A DNA stretch of 64,000 nucleotides from assembly GCA_046295175.1 (NCBI GenBank), contig JBKBNY010000006.1:288407-352406 (forward strand), given 5' to 3'. This document shows, in pieces, positions 1 to 8,280 of the stretch (position 1 is its first letter; every line of letters begins with the position of its first letter). The notes under the pieces were generated by a model that did no database searches, was not told the origin of the DNA, and saw only the letters and a list, made by a program, of their open reading frames with translations. Made by a program: the position numbers and the translations under genes. The DNA comes from JALOLV01 sp046295175. GTDB lineage: Bacteria > Bacteroidota > Bacteroidia > Cytophagales > Spirosomataceae.

Positions 1-1
1 T

Positions 2-1057
2 TCGGTTCGTACAAATGGACTCCGAGAAATCAGAATCATGAATTTGGCCGATAATAAGATTTCGAGTGTCAATTTCCCAGAACCAGTTTACAATGTTTCA
101 AAAGGGTATAATCCCGAATACAACGCCACAACGGTTCGTTATACGTATCAATCGCTCAACCGCCCACGTACAACATACGAATACGATATGGCGACCGCAA
201 AGAGTGTTAAATTGAAAGAACAGGAGATTCCGAGCGGTTTCGATGCCGAAAAATACGAGGTTAAGCGACTTTTTGCCACTGCAAAAGACGGTGTGAAAGT
301 GCCAATGGCAATTGTTTATAAAAAAGGACTCGACTTCAACGGTAAAAATCCAGCTTTGCTTTATGCTTATGGTTCTTATGGCGTAAATACCGATGCTAAT
401 TTCGATGCGAATGTTTTCAGTTTGGTTGACCGTGGATTCGTTTACGGAATCGCACAGATTCGTGGTGGAAGCGAAATGGGTGAAGAATGGTACGAAGACG
501 GTAAACTGATGAAAAAAATGAATACTTTCACCGATTTTATCGCTTGTGCCGAGCAACTCATCAAAGATAAATATACGTCATCTGAATACCTCGCTGTCAA
601 TGGCGGCAGTGCTGGTGGGCTACTGATGGGGGCTATCACCAACCTTCGTCCCGATTTATTCAAGGTGGTTGTTGCCGAAGTACCATTCGTAGATGTGATG
701 AATACCATGCTCGATACTTCGTTGCCGCTTACAACTCAGGAATACGAAGAATGGGGAAATCCGAATGAAAAAGAAGCATACCAATACATGATGAGTTATT
801 CGCCGTACGATAACCTCAAAAAAGGAAATTACCCCAATATTTTAGCAACGGGAGGCTTGAACGACTCACAAGTAGGATTCCACGAGCCAACCAAATGGGT
901 TGCCAAATTGCGTACGCTCAAAACCGATAAAAACTTATTACTTCTAAAAATAAACATGGATTCGGGCCACGGTGGGGCCACTGGTCGTTTCGATTATTTG
1001 AAAGAAGAAGCATTCAGATATGCTTTTATCATGGATAGAATCGGAGTAAAATATTAA
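2..1057 (+). CDS. ptrB: Oligopeptidase B (S9A serine peptidase), C-terminal part
   Basis: Prolyl-oligopeptidase-family serine peptidase that cleaves short peptides after basic residues. The reading frame is open to the left edge of the window, so the N-terminal beta-propeller is mostly missing and the ATG at 38 is internal. The alpha/beta-hydrolase catalytic domain is complete. It has the nucleophile motif GGSAGG (Ser codon at 608-610), the typical PFVD, LPLT and EWGNP stretch that separates oligopeptidase B from prolyl endopeptidase, the acid loop GGLNDSQV and the catalytic His in SGHGG near the C-terminus. The signal-peptide region is out of view, so location is unknown. Family assignment is firm. 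The exact subtype rests on the motif set only. Confidence 0.9.
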   Translation, partial: SVRTNGLREIRIMNLADNKISSVNFPEPVYNVSKGYNPEYNATTVRYTYQSLNRPRTTYEYDMATAKSVKLKEQEIPSGFDAEKYEVKRLFATAKDGVKVPMAIVYKKGLDFNGKNPALLYAYGSYGVNTDANFDANVFSLVDRGFVYGIAQIRGGSEMGEEWYEDGKLMKKMNTFTDFIACAEQLIKDKYTSSEYLAVNGGSAGGLLMGAITNLRPDLFKVVVAEVPFVDVMNTMLDTSLPLTTQEYEEWGNPNEKEAYQYMMSYSPYDNLKKGNYPNILATGGLNDSQVGFHEPTKWVAKLRTLKTDKNLLLLKINMDSGHGGATGRFDYLKEEAFRYAFIMDRIGVKY

Positions 1058-1062
1058 CAGAG

Positions 1063-1084
1063 GGGCGAGTCACCAGATTCGCCC
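1063..1084 (+). terminator. Hairpin after ptrB
   Basis: A 9-bp stem (1063-1071 with 1076-1084, one G-T pair) closes a 4-nt loop just after the ptrB stop. There is no U-tract after it, so it may be an attenuator, a weak terminator or an mRNA-stabilising hairpin before the downstream peptidase gene. Confidence 0.4.
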
Positions 1085-1099
1085 ATAATTCAGAAAAGA

Positions 1100-1741
1100 A
1101 TGATTAATAATCTGATTAATACCCATTTCAAACCTATCATACCTTTAGATTTTACCGCTAAAAATACTGATTTAGAAAACATCAATTTGGCAAACACCGT
1201 CGATTTCAATGAGTATGTTTTTGGGAAATTACTCGAAAATAATTCAAAAATCGGTATTGGCGGATACTTCGAGCATCGCGTAATTTATCGCCGCTCTGAG
1301 CATTTCAATCAGTCAGATTCCGAGCCTCGGAGTATTCATTTAGGTATTGATGTTTGGGCAACGGCAGGTACAGAAATTTACACTCCACAAGACGGAATCG
1401 TGCATAGTTTTGCCGATAATAATAATTTTGGAGATTATGGGCCAACTATTATTCTGGAACATAGAATTAATGGTAAATCGTATTTCTCGCTCTACGGTCA
1501 TTTGTCAAGAAAATCGTTAAATGGAATCTACGAAGGAAAAATCTTTCGAAAAGGAGATTTACTTGCATGGATTGGGAATTTTCCAGAAAACGGTGATTGG
1601 CCACCCCATCTGCATTTTCAAGTAATGAATGATATTTGTGGAATGAAAGGCGATTTTGCGGGAGTCTGTGCGATTTCGGAAGTTGAGAAATACAAACAAA
1701 TATGCCTTAATCCAATGGAGTTTTTGAATCTTCCTATTTAA
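1100..1741 (+). CDS. M23-family metallopeptidase without signal peptide
   Basis: LytM/M23-type zinc peptidase of 213 residues. The zinc-site motifs are present: H80-x3-D84 (HLGID), the catalytic-site YGHLS at about 132-136 and H170-L-H172 (HLHF). M23 enzymes cut peptidoglycan cross-bridges or act as amidase activators. Here no signal peptide, lipobox or transmembrane segment is visible and the N-terminal 50 residues look like a soluble lead, so a cytoplasmic or unusual role is possible. M23 domains fused to class III aminotransferases are known, and this stand-alone copy resembles that soluble type (inference). It follows ptrB by 42 nt and ends in a strong terminator. Confidence 0.85.
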   Translation: MINNLINTHFKPIIPLDFTAKNTDLENINLANTVDFNEYVFGKLLENNSKIGIGGYFEHRVIYRRSEHFNQSDSEPRSIHLGIDVWATAGTEIYTPQDGIVHSFADNNNFGDYGPTIILEHRINGKSYFSLYGHLSRKSLNGIYEGKIFRKGDLLAWIGNFPENGDWPPHLHFQVMNDICGMKGDFAGVCAISEVEKYKQICLNPMEFLNLPI

Positions 1742-1779
1742 AATAAACCCTGACAGGATGACTCCTGTCAGGGTTTATT
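1742..1779. terminator. Bidirectional terminator, CTGACAGG-type palindrome
   Basis: Perfect 17-bp inverted repeat (1742-1758 with 1763-1779) with a 4-nt loop, flanked by A/T-rich arms, between convergent genes. The core CCTGACAGG recurs in the hairpin at 22245-22293, so it may belong to a dispersed palindrome family. Confidence 0.85.
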
Positions 1780-1780
1780 A

Positions 1781-3115
1781 TTATCCTTTATAAGTCATCC
1801 ATTTCCAGATTTCTTTCCACGAAGGCTTCTTGCCATACATCAAAATACCAACTCGGTAGATGCGGGCTGCCAACCAAACCATAAAGACGATACCGCCAAT
1901 CAAAAGTGCCATCGAAAGGGCAATCTCCCACGCAGGCACGCCACCCATCGTAACTCTTACCATCATCACGATTGGCGAACTAAACGGAACCATCGAAGCC
2001 CAAAATGCAATGGGTGAATCGGCACCGAGTTGTACTGCCATAACCGAGAAAAGATAAGATGCCATCAGCGGCACCATGACCGGAAACATAAACTGCTGAG
2101 TATCAGTCTCGTTATCTACTGCCGAGCCAATTGCCGCATAAATCGAGGCATAGAAGATATAACCGCAGAAAAAATAAAACAAGAAACAACCAATTATCAA
2201 ACCTAAATTCATTGATTTAACTTGGTCTAATAATCTTGTTACGACACTCCCTGTACTTTTCTCTATTTTTTTAGCATCAATTTTCGCTTTATCTCCAACC
2301 TGCGTTTGTACTTGTTCTTTGACCATCTCAGTCATCTGTTGTCTTGGCATAAGAGATGGAGCTACCGTACTGATTGCCAATGTCAGAAATATCCAAAGTG
2401 CAAATTGGGTAAGTCCGACTGCTCCAACACCCAAAATTTTACCCATCATCAATTCAAATGGCTTCACAGAAGAGATAATCACTTCGATAATCCGATTTGT
2501 TTTTTCTTCAATAACACCACGCATTACTTGGATTCCGAAGCCAAGAACTGTCGAAAACATCAAAATCACACAAATCATCCCGACAATCATGGCTGCCCCT
2601 TCGCTACCTTTCTTTTCTTCTCCAGACTCAGTGATATTTACCGATTCGGCATCAACATTTACATTGGCATCCTCCAAAACTTCTTGTTTGATACCTGCTT
2701 TTTCGAGTTTAATGTCTCGGATTTGATTCTGAACAATCGATTCAATTTTGTTTTTAACCTCGCCGACTGTTTTCTCTGAATAAATCTTCATCGAAGAAGG
2801 CTCTTCGATGATATTTTCGGGAATATAAACTATCAAATCGGCTTGTTTTTTTAGCACCATTGACTTTGCCGAGTCGAGCGATGTATTGATAAATTGGTAT
2901 TTGGCAAACTTAGAATCTTTAAATTTTTCTTTGAAAAGGTTAGTTTTATCGATGACCGAAACTCTTTTTTGCTCAATCGAGCTAACTGTCATATAAATAA
3001 CAAGCGAATAAATACCTACAATCAAAATAGGCATCAAAAGCGAAAGCACAATAAATGACTTTTTGGTTACCCTAACCAAATACTCGCGTTTGAAAACAAG
3101 GAGAATATTTTTCAT
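1781..3115 (-). CDS. ABC transporter permease (ABC-2 / NatB-like)
   Basis: Membrane half of an ABC-2 exporter, paired with the ATPase gene immediately upstream on the same strand. The N-terminus (KNILLVFKREYLVRVTKKS) leads into a first transmembrane helix. A long soluble domain with a charged helical region of about 140 residues follows, then five or so C-terminal membrane segments starting at GAAMIVGMICVILMF and containing the typical EEKTNRIIEV cytoplasmic loop. This layout matches NatB-type sodium/drug exporters (PF12698). ATG at 3115 was preferred over one five codons upstream because the KNI lead is the usual family start. The substrate cannot be read from sequence. Confidence 0.88.
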   Translation of the reverse strand: MKNILLVFKREYLVRVTKKSFIVLSLLMPILIVGIYSLVIYMTVSSIEQKRVSVIDKTNLFKEKFKDSKFAKYQFINTSLDSAKSMVLKKQADLIVYIPENIIEEPSSMKIYSEKTVGEVKNKIESIVQNQIRDIKLEKAGIKQEVLEDANVNVDAESVNITESGEEKKGSEGAAMIVGMICVILMFSTVLGFGIQVMRGVIEEKTNRIIEVIISSVKPFELMMGKILGVGAVGLTQFALWIFLTLAISTVAPSLMPRQQMTEMVKEQVQTQVGDKAKIDAKKIEKSTGSVVTRLLDQVKSMNLGLIIGCFLFYFFCGYIFYASIYAAIGSAVDNETDTQQFMFPVMVPLMASYLFSVMAVQLGADSPIAFWASMVPFSSPIVMMVRVTMGGVPAWEIALSMALLIGGIVFMVWLAARIYRVGILMYGKKPSWKEIWKWMTYKG

Positions 3116-3157
3116 AAATTTGAATTGCAAATTAGAATGTGAACAATTAGAATCTAA

Positions 3158-4075
3158 CTAAGCCTCTGGAACTTCATTAACTGCCGATATGAAAATGTCA
3201 TTCATAGATGGGATATTTTCGCCAAATGAACGAATTTCAATCACGTCAATAAGCCCTTTTATCAGTTTATTGACCGAAGTTTCGGGATTAAGTTTGATTG
3301 TAGATTTCATAAATCCATCTTCCTGCATTGCAGAATTCAAAACAGTAAAATCGTCACTGCCGCTCAACTCGCCCTTGTAATCCACGGTGTAAGTATGGGT
3401 TTTGTAGCTCTCTTTGATGTCGAGCTTGCGTCCATCCAATACTTTTTTTGATTTGTGAATCAACGCTACGTAGTCGCACAAATCTTCGACCGTATCCATA
3501 CGGTGAGTTGAAAATAAGATTGTCGAACCTTTAGCTTTGAGTTCTAAAATCTCATCTCTAATCAAATTGGCGTTGATTGGGTCAAATCCTGAAAATGGTT
3601 CGTCCAAAATAATCAGTTTGGGTTCGTGCAAAACGGTTGCCACAAACTGGATTTTTTGTTGCATCCCTTTCGATAAATCCTCGATGTTTTTTCCCCACCA
3701 AGATTTAATGTCGAACTTGATAAACCATTCTTTGAGTTTTTCGAGGGCTTCATTTTTCGATAAGCCTTTGAGTTGAGCCAAATAAAGAAGCTGCTCGCCC
3801 ACTTTCATCTTTTTATAAAGACCACGTTCTTCGGGCAAATACCCGATTTGCTTGATGTGCTGGGCGTTTAGTTTTTCGCCATCAAATAGGATTTTCCCTT
3901 CGTCAGGTCCAGTAATTTGATTGATTATACGAATCAGCGAGGTTTTACCTGCTCCGTTTGGTCCGAGAAGACCGTAGATTACCCCTTTCGGAATATTTAG
4001 ACTTACGTCGTTGAGTGCTGTATGCTCTGCATAACGCTTTACGACATTATGCACCTCCAAAATATTATTGCTCAC
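3158..4075 (-). CDS. ABC transporter ATP-binding protein (NatA-like, with DUF4162 tail)
   Basis: Nucleotide-binding subunit of the exporter. Walker A GPNGAGKTS is at 38-46, the Q-loop/PEERGLY segment at about 79-87, the signature LSKGMQQ at 134-140, Walker B LIILDEP at 154-160 and the switch His in STHRMD. The last 80 residues form the accessory domain (DUF4162-like) common in NatA-type ATPases. First gene of a two-gene operon with the permease about 40 nt downstream. YLPEERGLY and LSKGMQQK are characteristic of the Na+/multidrug exporter branch. Transport direction is inferred as export. Confidence 0.92.
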   Translation of the reverse strand: MSNNILEVHNVVKRYAEHTALNDVSLNIPKGVIYGLLGPNGAGKTSLIRIINQITGPDEGKILFDGEKLNAQHIKQIGYLPEERGLYKKMKVGEQLLYLAQLKGLSKNEALEKLKEWFIKFDIKSWWGKNIEDLSKGMQQKIQFVATVLHEPKLIILDEPFSGFDPINANLIRDEILELKAKGSTILFSTHRMDTVEDLCDYVALIHKSKKVLDGRKLDIKESYKTHTYTVDYKGELSGSDDFTVLNSAMQEDGFMKSTIKLNPETSVNKLIKGLIDVIEIRSFGENIPSMNDIFISAVNEVPEA

Positions 4076-4210
4076 GGATTTTAGTTTGGGTTTTGATTAG
4101 GATTCAAAAATCAGAAGTGATTTTAATATACAACTCTTAATTTATACAAATGGATTTAATATTCGATGAATGGCAAATTTATCGGCAACGAGTTGCTAAT
4201 GCTACGCATT

Positions 4211-4238
4211 AAAAAAGCGACTTTTCGGAGTCGCTTTT
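4211..4238 (-). terminator. Rho-independent terminator after rhodanese gene
   Basis: Read on the minus strand, a 10-bp stem (4229-4238 with 4213-4222) is followed by a run of U from the A-tract at 4211-4216. It lies just beyond the rhodanese stop codon. Confidence 0.85.
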
Positions 4239-4243
4239 GATTT

Positions 4244-4549
4244 TTATAGATTTCGGTAAGCCATGATTCCACCCAAAACATTGCGGACATTTGTGAAACC
4301 TTGAGCATTTAAGTACTCCTTGGCTCTGCCACTTCTTGCTCCACTTCGGCAATGAATGATGATTTCTTGGTCTTTAAGAGGTTTCAACTCCTCTAAATTA
4401 TCTGGTAAAGTTCCGAGCGGAATCAATTTACCTCCCAAATTATCATCTTCGTATTCGTAATCTTCACGTACGTCAATCAAATTGATTGCAGCTCCGCTAT
4501 CTATCAATTCTTTCAGTTGTTCTACCGAAATATCCTCGTTAATTTCCAT
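4244..4549 (-). CDS. Rhodanese-like domain protein
   Basis: Single-domain rhodanese of 101 residues, the GlpE/PspE size class without signal peptide. The active-site loop is CRSGARSG with Cys67 as the persulfide-carrying residue, and the DVRE motif lies at 26-29. It transfers sulfane sulfur, or serves as a small cytosolic sulfur carrier. It is the second gene after the PASTA-domain gene (33 nt apart) and is followed by a strong terminator, so the two are probably co-transcribed. Nothing links the functions directly. Confidence 0.9.
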   Translation of the reverse strand: MEINEDISVEQLKELIDSGAAINLIDVREDYEYEDDNLGGKLIPLGTLPDNLEELKPLKDQEIIIHCRSGARSGRAKEYLNAQGFTNVRNVLGGIMAYRNL

Positions 4550-4582
4550 TTTCTTGTATATAATTTTTATTGAAATCCATTT

Positions 4583-5368
4583 TTATAATTGACCGTCAGG
4601 GGTTGTAGTTGGGGCATTACCCGCCACAAAAATATCAATTGTCTCGCCCGAACGAACCTTGCCCGAATCTGCCGTTGGTTTCTGACGAGTTACAGTACCA
4701 TCAGTGATTCCGTCAACTGGGCCTTCATAAATGATATTAATTGAAAGACCAACCCCTTCGGCGGCAACAGTGGCTTCATCAACTGGTAGTCCGACCAAAT
4801 TTGGTACATCAACCATCTCATCTCCGTAACCATCTGCCACAACGAGCGTAACTCTCGAACCTTTCGGAATCTTCTCTTTAGGTTTGATTTCAGCACCGTT
4901 GTACTTCACTTTCAAGACCGTATTTGTAGCAATATCTGGCACGTATTCAACATCGCAGATAAGTTGTAAGTTCAATAATTGGTTTTTTGCACTCGAAAGT
5001 GAGCGGCCGATAATATCAGGTAAAGTTGCCAAAGGAGCCGACAATGACGCTACTGTAAGGTAAATTTTACGTCCTTCTTTCACGGTCGCACCCGCTTTAG
5101 GGTACTGAATCAAGACAGTAAGTGGTTTTGCCTTTGGGTCAAAAATCGAATCATTGATTTCAAAATCTAAATCTCTTTCGTCGAGGGCATTCTCCATTTC
5201 TTCAAGCGTCATTCCTTTCAAATCAGGTACAGCAATCGACTGGCCATGATTGGTGCTCCACGGAAGATAAACAAAGAAAAATGTCAGGAAAATTATAAGG
5301 AAAATCGCAATGATGATAGCGATATGTGCAACTACGTCAGTTTTGGTATTGGTATTAAATTTCGCCAT
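4583..5368 (-). CDS. PASTA-domain membrane protein
   Basis: 261 residues with a short cytoplasmic N-terminus, one transmembrane helix at about 13-36 (AIIIAIFLIIFLTFFFVYLPW region) and three consecutive PASTA domains facing the periplasm (about 41-110, 111-180 and 183-250), each with a VPDLKG/LPDIIG/VPNLVG opening. PASTA domains bind peptidoglycan or muropeptides. There is no kinase or transpeptidase domain, so it is the stand-alone Bacteroidota type rather than PknB or a penicillin-binding protein. Role in wall sensing or division is inference. Start is the first ATG before the membrane helix. Confidence 0.88.
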   Translation of the reverse strand: MAKFNTNTKTDVVAHIAIIIAIFLIIFLTFFFVYLPWSTNHGQSIAVPDLKGMTLEEMENALDERDLDFEINDSIFDPKAKPLTVLIQYPKAGATVKEGRKIYLTVASLSAPLATLPDIIGRSLSSAKNQLLNLQLICDVEYVPDIATNTVLKVKYNGAEIKPKEKIPKGSRVTLVVADGYGDEMVDVPNLVGLPVDEATVAAEGVGLSINIIYEGPVDGITDGTVTRQKPTADSGKVRSGETIDIFVAGNAPTTTPDGQL

Positions 5369-5701
5369 TATTTCCTTTTGGGGTGGTTTTATTTGACAAA
5401 AAAAGTGTTTTTCATCGAAAATTCAAAAATAAGGACATTCTTATTACATACAAAGGCAATCAAGTATTCAATAATAGATGTTTAAGCATCTGATTTTGAA
5501 GACATTAACTTCTTATTAACACAAAAAATAGCAAAATATTATCTATCATAAATTTTGGAACAATAATTGTGAAAGCTATTTCGTAAGTATGTGGAAAGTT
5601 TCAAAGTTTAAATGTTTCGGAGTTAAAATAATTTTCGGATTAGCCCAACCCGAAACTTTCAAACCTATAAAACATGAAACTTAAATTTTAGCCCGTAAAA
5701 A
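5369..5701. other. AT-rich intergenic region, divergent promoters expected
   Basis: 333 bp between divergent genes, with no ORF. The right half carries degenerate GTTTCAAAGTTT-like pieces and a 9-bp inverted pair GAAAGTTTC / GAAACTTTC (about 5592 and 5651). No exact TAnnTTTG box was fixed. Confidence 0.4.
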
Positions 5702-6700
5702 ATGAAAAAGTTAATTTTATTGTCGTCTTTTTTGATGACCTTTTTATTGAATGGATGCGGCGGAAACAGTGCCGATGAAATCATTGACCCTCAATCGGCG
5801 AAGGGATGTTTCCGCATGAAACAATTATCGGCTACGACTACAATCCCATCAGACCGCAGGGTTTCGGTTTTGTTTCAGGTTTTGAGCTGCGACAACAACA
5901 CAAATGGAGTTTCGGGATTAAAAAGCAGTGATTTTCAGGTTTTTGAAAATAGTGGTTCGATTGACAGTGAGTCATTGGCGAGCTTCGACCCTAAACAGGT
6001 TCCGTTTTCGATGCGAACTTTATTACTGTTAGATGTTTCGAGCAGTGTTTTGAATCAGATTCCGCAAATCAAAGAGGCTTGTAAGGCTCTGATTGAGCAA
6101 AAATTGCCCGACCAATCATTCGCAATTTACATTTTCGATAAAAATACTCGCCGACTCAGAGATTTTACGACAAGTAAAGATGAATTGCTTATGGCGATTG
6201 AGCAAATTCCGACTAAAGATTTGGAGAACTCGACCAATCTTTACGGTGCAATCATGACAACTGCCAAACTTGTTCCGAGCAAATACACCGCTACTGAAAT
6301 TTCGGATGGAAGTTTGATAATTTTTACCGATGGTCGCCACAATGCTGACCCTGGCCTTACGCTTGATAACGCTCGTGCAGCAGTGAAAGGTGTAAATGCC
6401 TACGTTGCGGCTCTAAAGAGTAGTGATTTGCAAGAAGACCCGCTCAAACAAATTGCGGCGAGTGGTCAGAATGGCGGTTATTTTATCGCTGATAAGGTGG
6501 ATGTCTTGAAAGAACAATTCTTGAATATTCAAAAACGAATCAGTAATTGGGCAAGTAGTTATTATTTATTGAATTACCGAAGTCCAATTTCAAACCCACA
6601 AAATCGTACAAATACACTCGAAATCAGAATCAAAGGAAATACCTATCGCGGAACAGATAAAAGTATCTCGACAACTTTTAATAGTTTCGGATTTAAGTAA
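5702..6700 (+). CDS. von Willebrand factor A domain lipoprotein
   Basis: 332-residue exported lipoprotein: signal peptide 1-18 and lipobox LNGC with Cys19. A vWA domain occupies about 105-290 and keeps the metal-ion-dependent adhesion site: DVSSS (D111, S113, S115), the Thr of STNLYG at about 178 and Asp210 in FTDGRH. Such domains bind ligands through a divalent cation. The short N-terminal module (about 35-100) resembles the beta-sandwich often placed before vWA in Bacteroidota. It is flanked by its own terminator, so likely a single-gene unit. The ligand is unknown. Confidence 0.85.
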   Translation: MKKLILLSSFLMTFLLNGCGGNSADEIIDPQSAKGCFRMKQLSATTTIPSDRRVSVLFQVLSCDNNTNGVSGLKSSDFQVFENSGSIDSESLASFDPKQVPFSMRTLLLLDVSSSVLNQIPQIKEACKALIEQKLPDQSFAIYIFDKNTRRLRDFTTSKDELLMAIEQIPTKDLENSTNLYGAIMTTAKLVPSKYTATEISDGSLIIFTDGRHNADPGLTLDNARAAVKGVNAYVAALKSSDLQEDPLKQIAASGQNGGYFIADKVDVLKEQFLNIQKRISNWASSYYLLNYRSPISNPQNRTNTLEIRIKGNTYRGTDKSISTTFNSFGFK

Positions 6701-6724
6701 AACACCTCCAATAAAAATTCTTTC

Positions 6725-6767
6725 AAAGAGAACCAAATACCCTAAAAGTTTTGGTTCTCTTTTTTTG
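6725..6767 (+). terminator. Rho-independent terminator after vWA lipoprotein
   Basis: 13-bp perfect stem (6725-6737 with 6750-6762) followed by T-rich sequence. Confidence 0.9.
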
Positions 6768-6820
6768 TTTTAGGATAAAAGCCCTAAATTCGGCCCAAAA
6801 CCTATTTTACAATTATTCTG

Positions 6821-7303
6821 ATGAAAAAATTATCTATTTTGGCTTTATTCGCTGTGCTGTTGGCCTGTCAAAGCAAAACCGAAAAAAATACCGATTCGAC
6901 CAATACAGTTGCAGCTCCCGAAAGTACCATCACAAAATCGTACTGCAATATCAAACAAATCAATGCCGATAGCACAATCGAAGTAGATATGATTGATTTT
7001 TTACAAGGTGATGCCGCAATCGAAGCCGCCCGAAAAAATGGAGAGGCGATACCCGATGTTTCGGCAAAAGGTGACACCACGTATTCGGTTGCCAACGATT
7101 ACTACATTGTCAATGACTCAAAAGAAATCACAAAACTATCGCTCGATAAAAATCTCGTTTTGGATGTTTATAATGAAGACATGGATGGCAAAAAAGCCGA
7201 TGCAACGCTCGAATTCGTCAAAAAACATCTCAAATTCGGTGTATTTATTCTACATCTTAAAGACGGAAGGGTAGTCAAAATTGAGGAGCAATTTATACCT
7301 TAA
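6821..7303 (+). CDS. Small lipoprotein of unknown function
   Basis: 160 residues. Signal peptide with lipobox LLAC, Cys16, then a Thr/Ser/Asn-rich spacer (17-35) and a compact domain rich in Asp/Lys containing only one further Cys. No family recognised. The C-terminal half (VLDVYNEDMDGKKADATLEF) looks like a small secreted alpha/beta domain. It is followed after 17 nt by an EamA transporter, so probably co-transcribed with it. Function not inferred. Confidence 0.7.
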   Translation: MKKLSILALFAVLLACQSKTEKNTDSTNTVAAPESTITKSYCNIKQINADSTIEVDMIDFLQGDAAIEAARKNGEAIPDVSAKGDTTYSVANDYYIVNDSKEITKLSLDKNLVLDVYNEDMDGKKADATLEFVKKHLKFGVFILHLKDGRVVKIEEQFIP

Positions 7304-7320
7304 GCATTAATTTTAGCCCA

Positions 7321-8202
7321 ATGAGTCAGAAAAACGCTGCTGGCGTATCACTTAAAGTAATCATTCTGGGGGTGCTTTTTGCAGCTTTTTGGGCTTCTGC
7401 TTCAGTTGCTGCCAAAATAGGCATACGGTCGGTTGAGCCATTGGTTTTATTCAATATTCGTTTTTTTATTGCCGGAATCCTCCTTTTGCTTTATGCAACT
7501 TTTGTAGAAAAACAGCCTTTGCCAAAAGGTATCGAATGGCGAAATCTAACAATTTTTGGGCTGCTCAACACCACCATTTATCTGAGTTTGTTTGTGTTGG
7601 CAATCCGTACCGTAGCTGCTGGAATTGGGAGTTTATCGACAGCAACAAACCCTCTGCTAATCAGTATTTTATCGGCTTTTTGGATTGGCAGAAAAATCAA
7701 ATCTGCCGAATGGTTTGCAATCATTTTGGGAATCATCGGGGTCGGAATAGCGACCTATCCCCTACTTCAAAACAGCTATGCCGATGCAACTGGACTGTTA
7801 ATTCTTTCGGGAAGTATGATTTCGTATTCGGTTGCAACGATTTTCTTTTCAAATATTCAGTGGCGATTCTCTCGCTCGGCTATCAATGGCTGGCAGGCTT
7901 TAATCGGTGGAGTTTTGCTGATGCCTTTTACTTATTCCTCACACTCAAGAGAGAACAACTTCGACTTAACATTCTGGTTATCAGAACTTTGGCTTTCTAT
8001 TCCAGTTTCGATTGTTGCCATTCAGTTATGGCTTTATCTTCTCAAAATTGATGCTGTAAAAGCTTCGTTTTTCTTGTTTCTATGTCCGATTTTTGGGTTT
8101 ATATATTCGAGCCTTTTATTGGATGAACCCATCTCTTTTTACACACTAATCGGTACGGCGTTGGTTTTAGTTGGGCTTTATATCGGGCAGAGGAAAAAAT
8201 AG
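7321..8202 (+). CDS. EamA/DMT-family permease
   Basis: 293-residue inner-membrane transporter of the drug/metabolite superfamily with two EamA repeats (about 12-138 and 152-290), giving ten hydrophobic segments. Typical landmarks are the FWASASVAAKIG start of repeat 1, PLLISILSAFWIGRKI, and LLLDEPISFYTLIGTALVLVGLYIG at the end. Family members export amino acids or metabolites or take up nucleotides. The substrate is not predictable here. The stop codon lies 9 nt before the first REP palindrome. Confidence 0.9.
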   Translation: MSQKNAAGVSLKVIILGVLFAAFWASASVAAKIGIRSVEPLVLFNIRFFIAGILLLLYATFVEKQPLPKGIEWRNLTIFGLLNTTIYLSLFVLAIRTVAAGIGSLSTATNPLLISILSAFWIGRKIKSAEWFAIILGIIGVGIATYPLLQNSYADATGLLILSGSMISYSVATIFFSNIQWRFSRSAINGWQALIGGVLLMPFTYSSHSRENNFDLTFWLSELWLSIPVSIVAIQLWLYLLKIDAVKASFFLFLCPIFGFIYSSLLLDEPISFYTLIGTALVLVGLYIGQRKK

Positions 8203-8211
8203 AAAACTTCA

Positions 8212-8229
8212 GTCGGACGATAGTCAGAC
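8212..8229 (+). repeat. REP palindrome, left copy of RAYT gene
   Basis: GTCGGACGATAGTCAGAC folds into a 7-bp stem with one central G-A mismatch and a 4-nt loop. It is the exact reverse complement of 8887-8904. Confidence 0.85.
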
Positions 8230-8280
8230 AATAATTCTAATCATTGAATACATCCATCAAGCTAAACTTTGCTGTCAATT

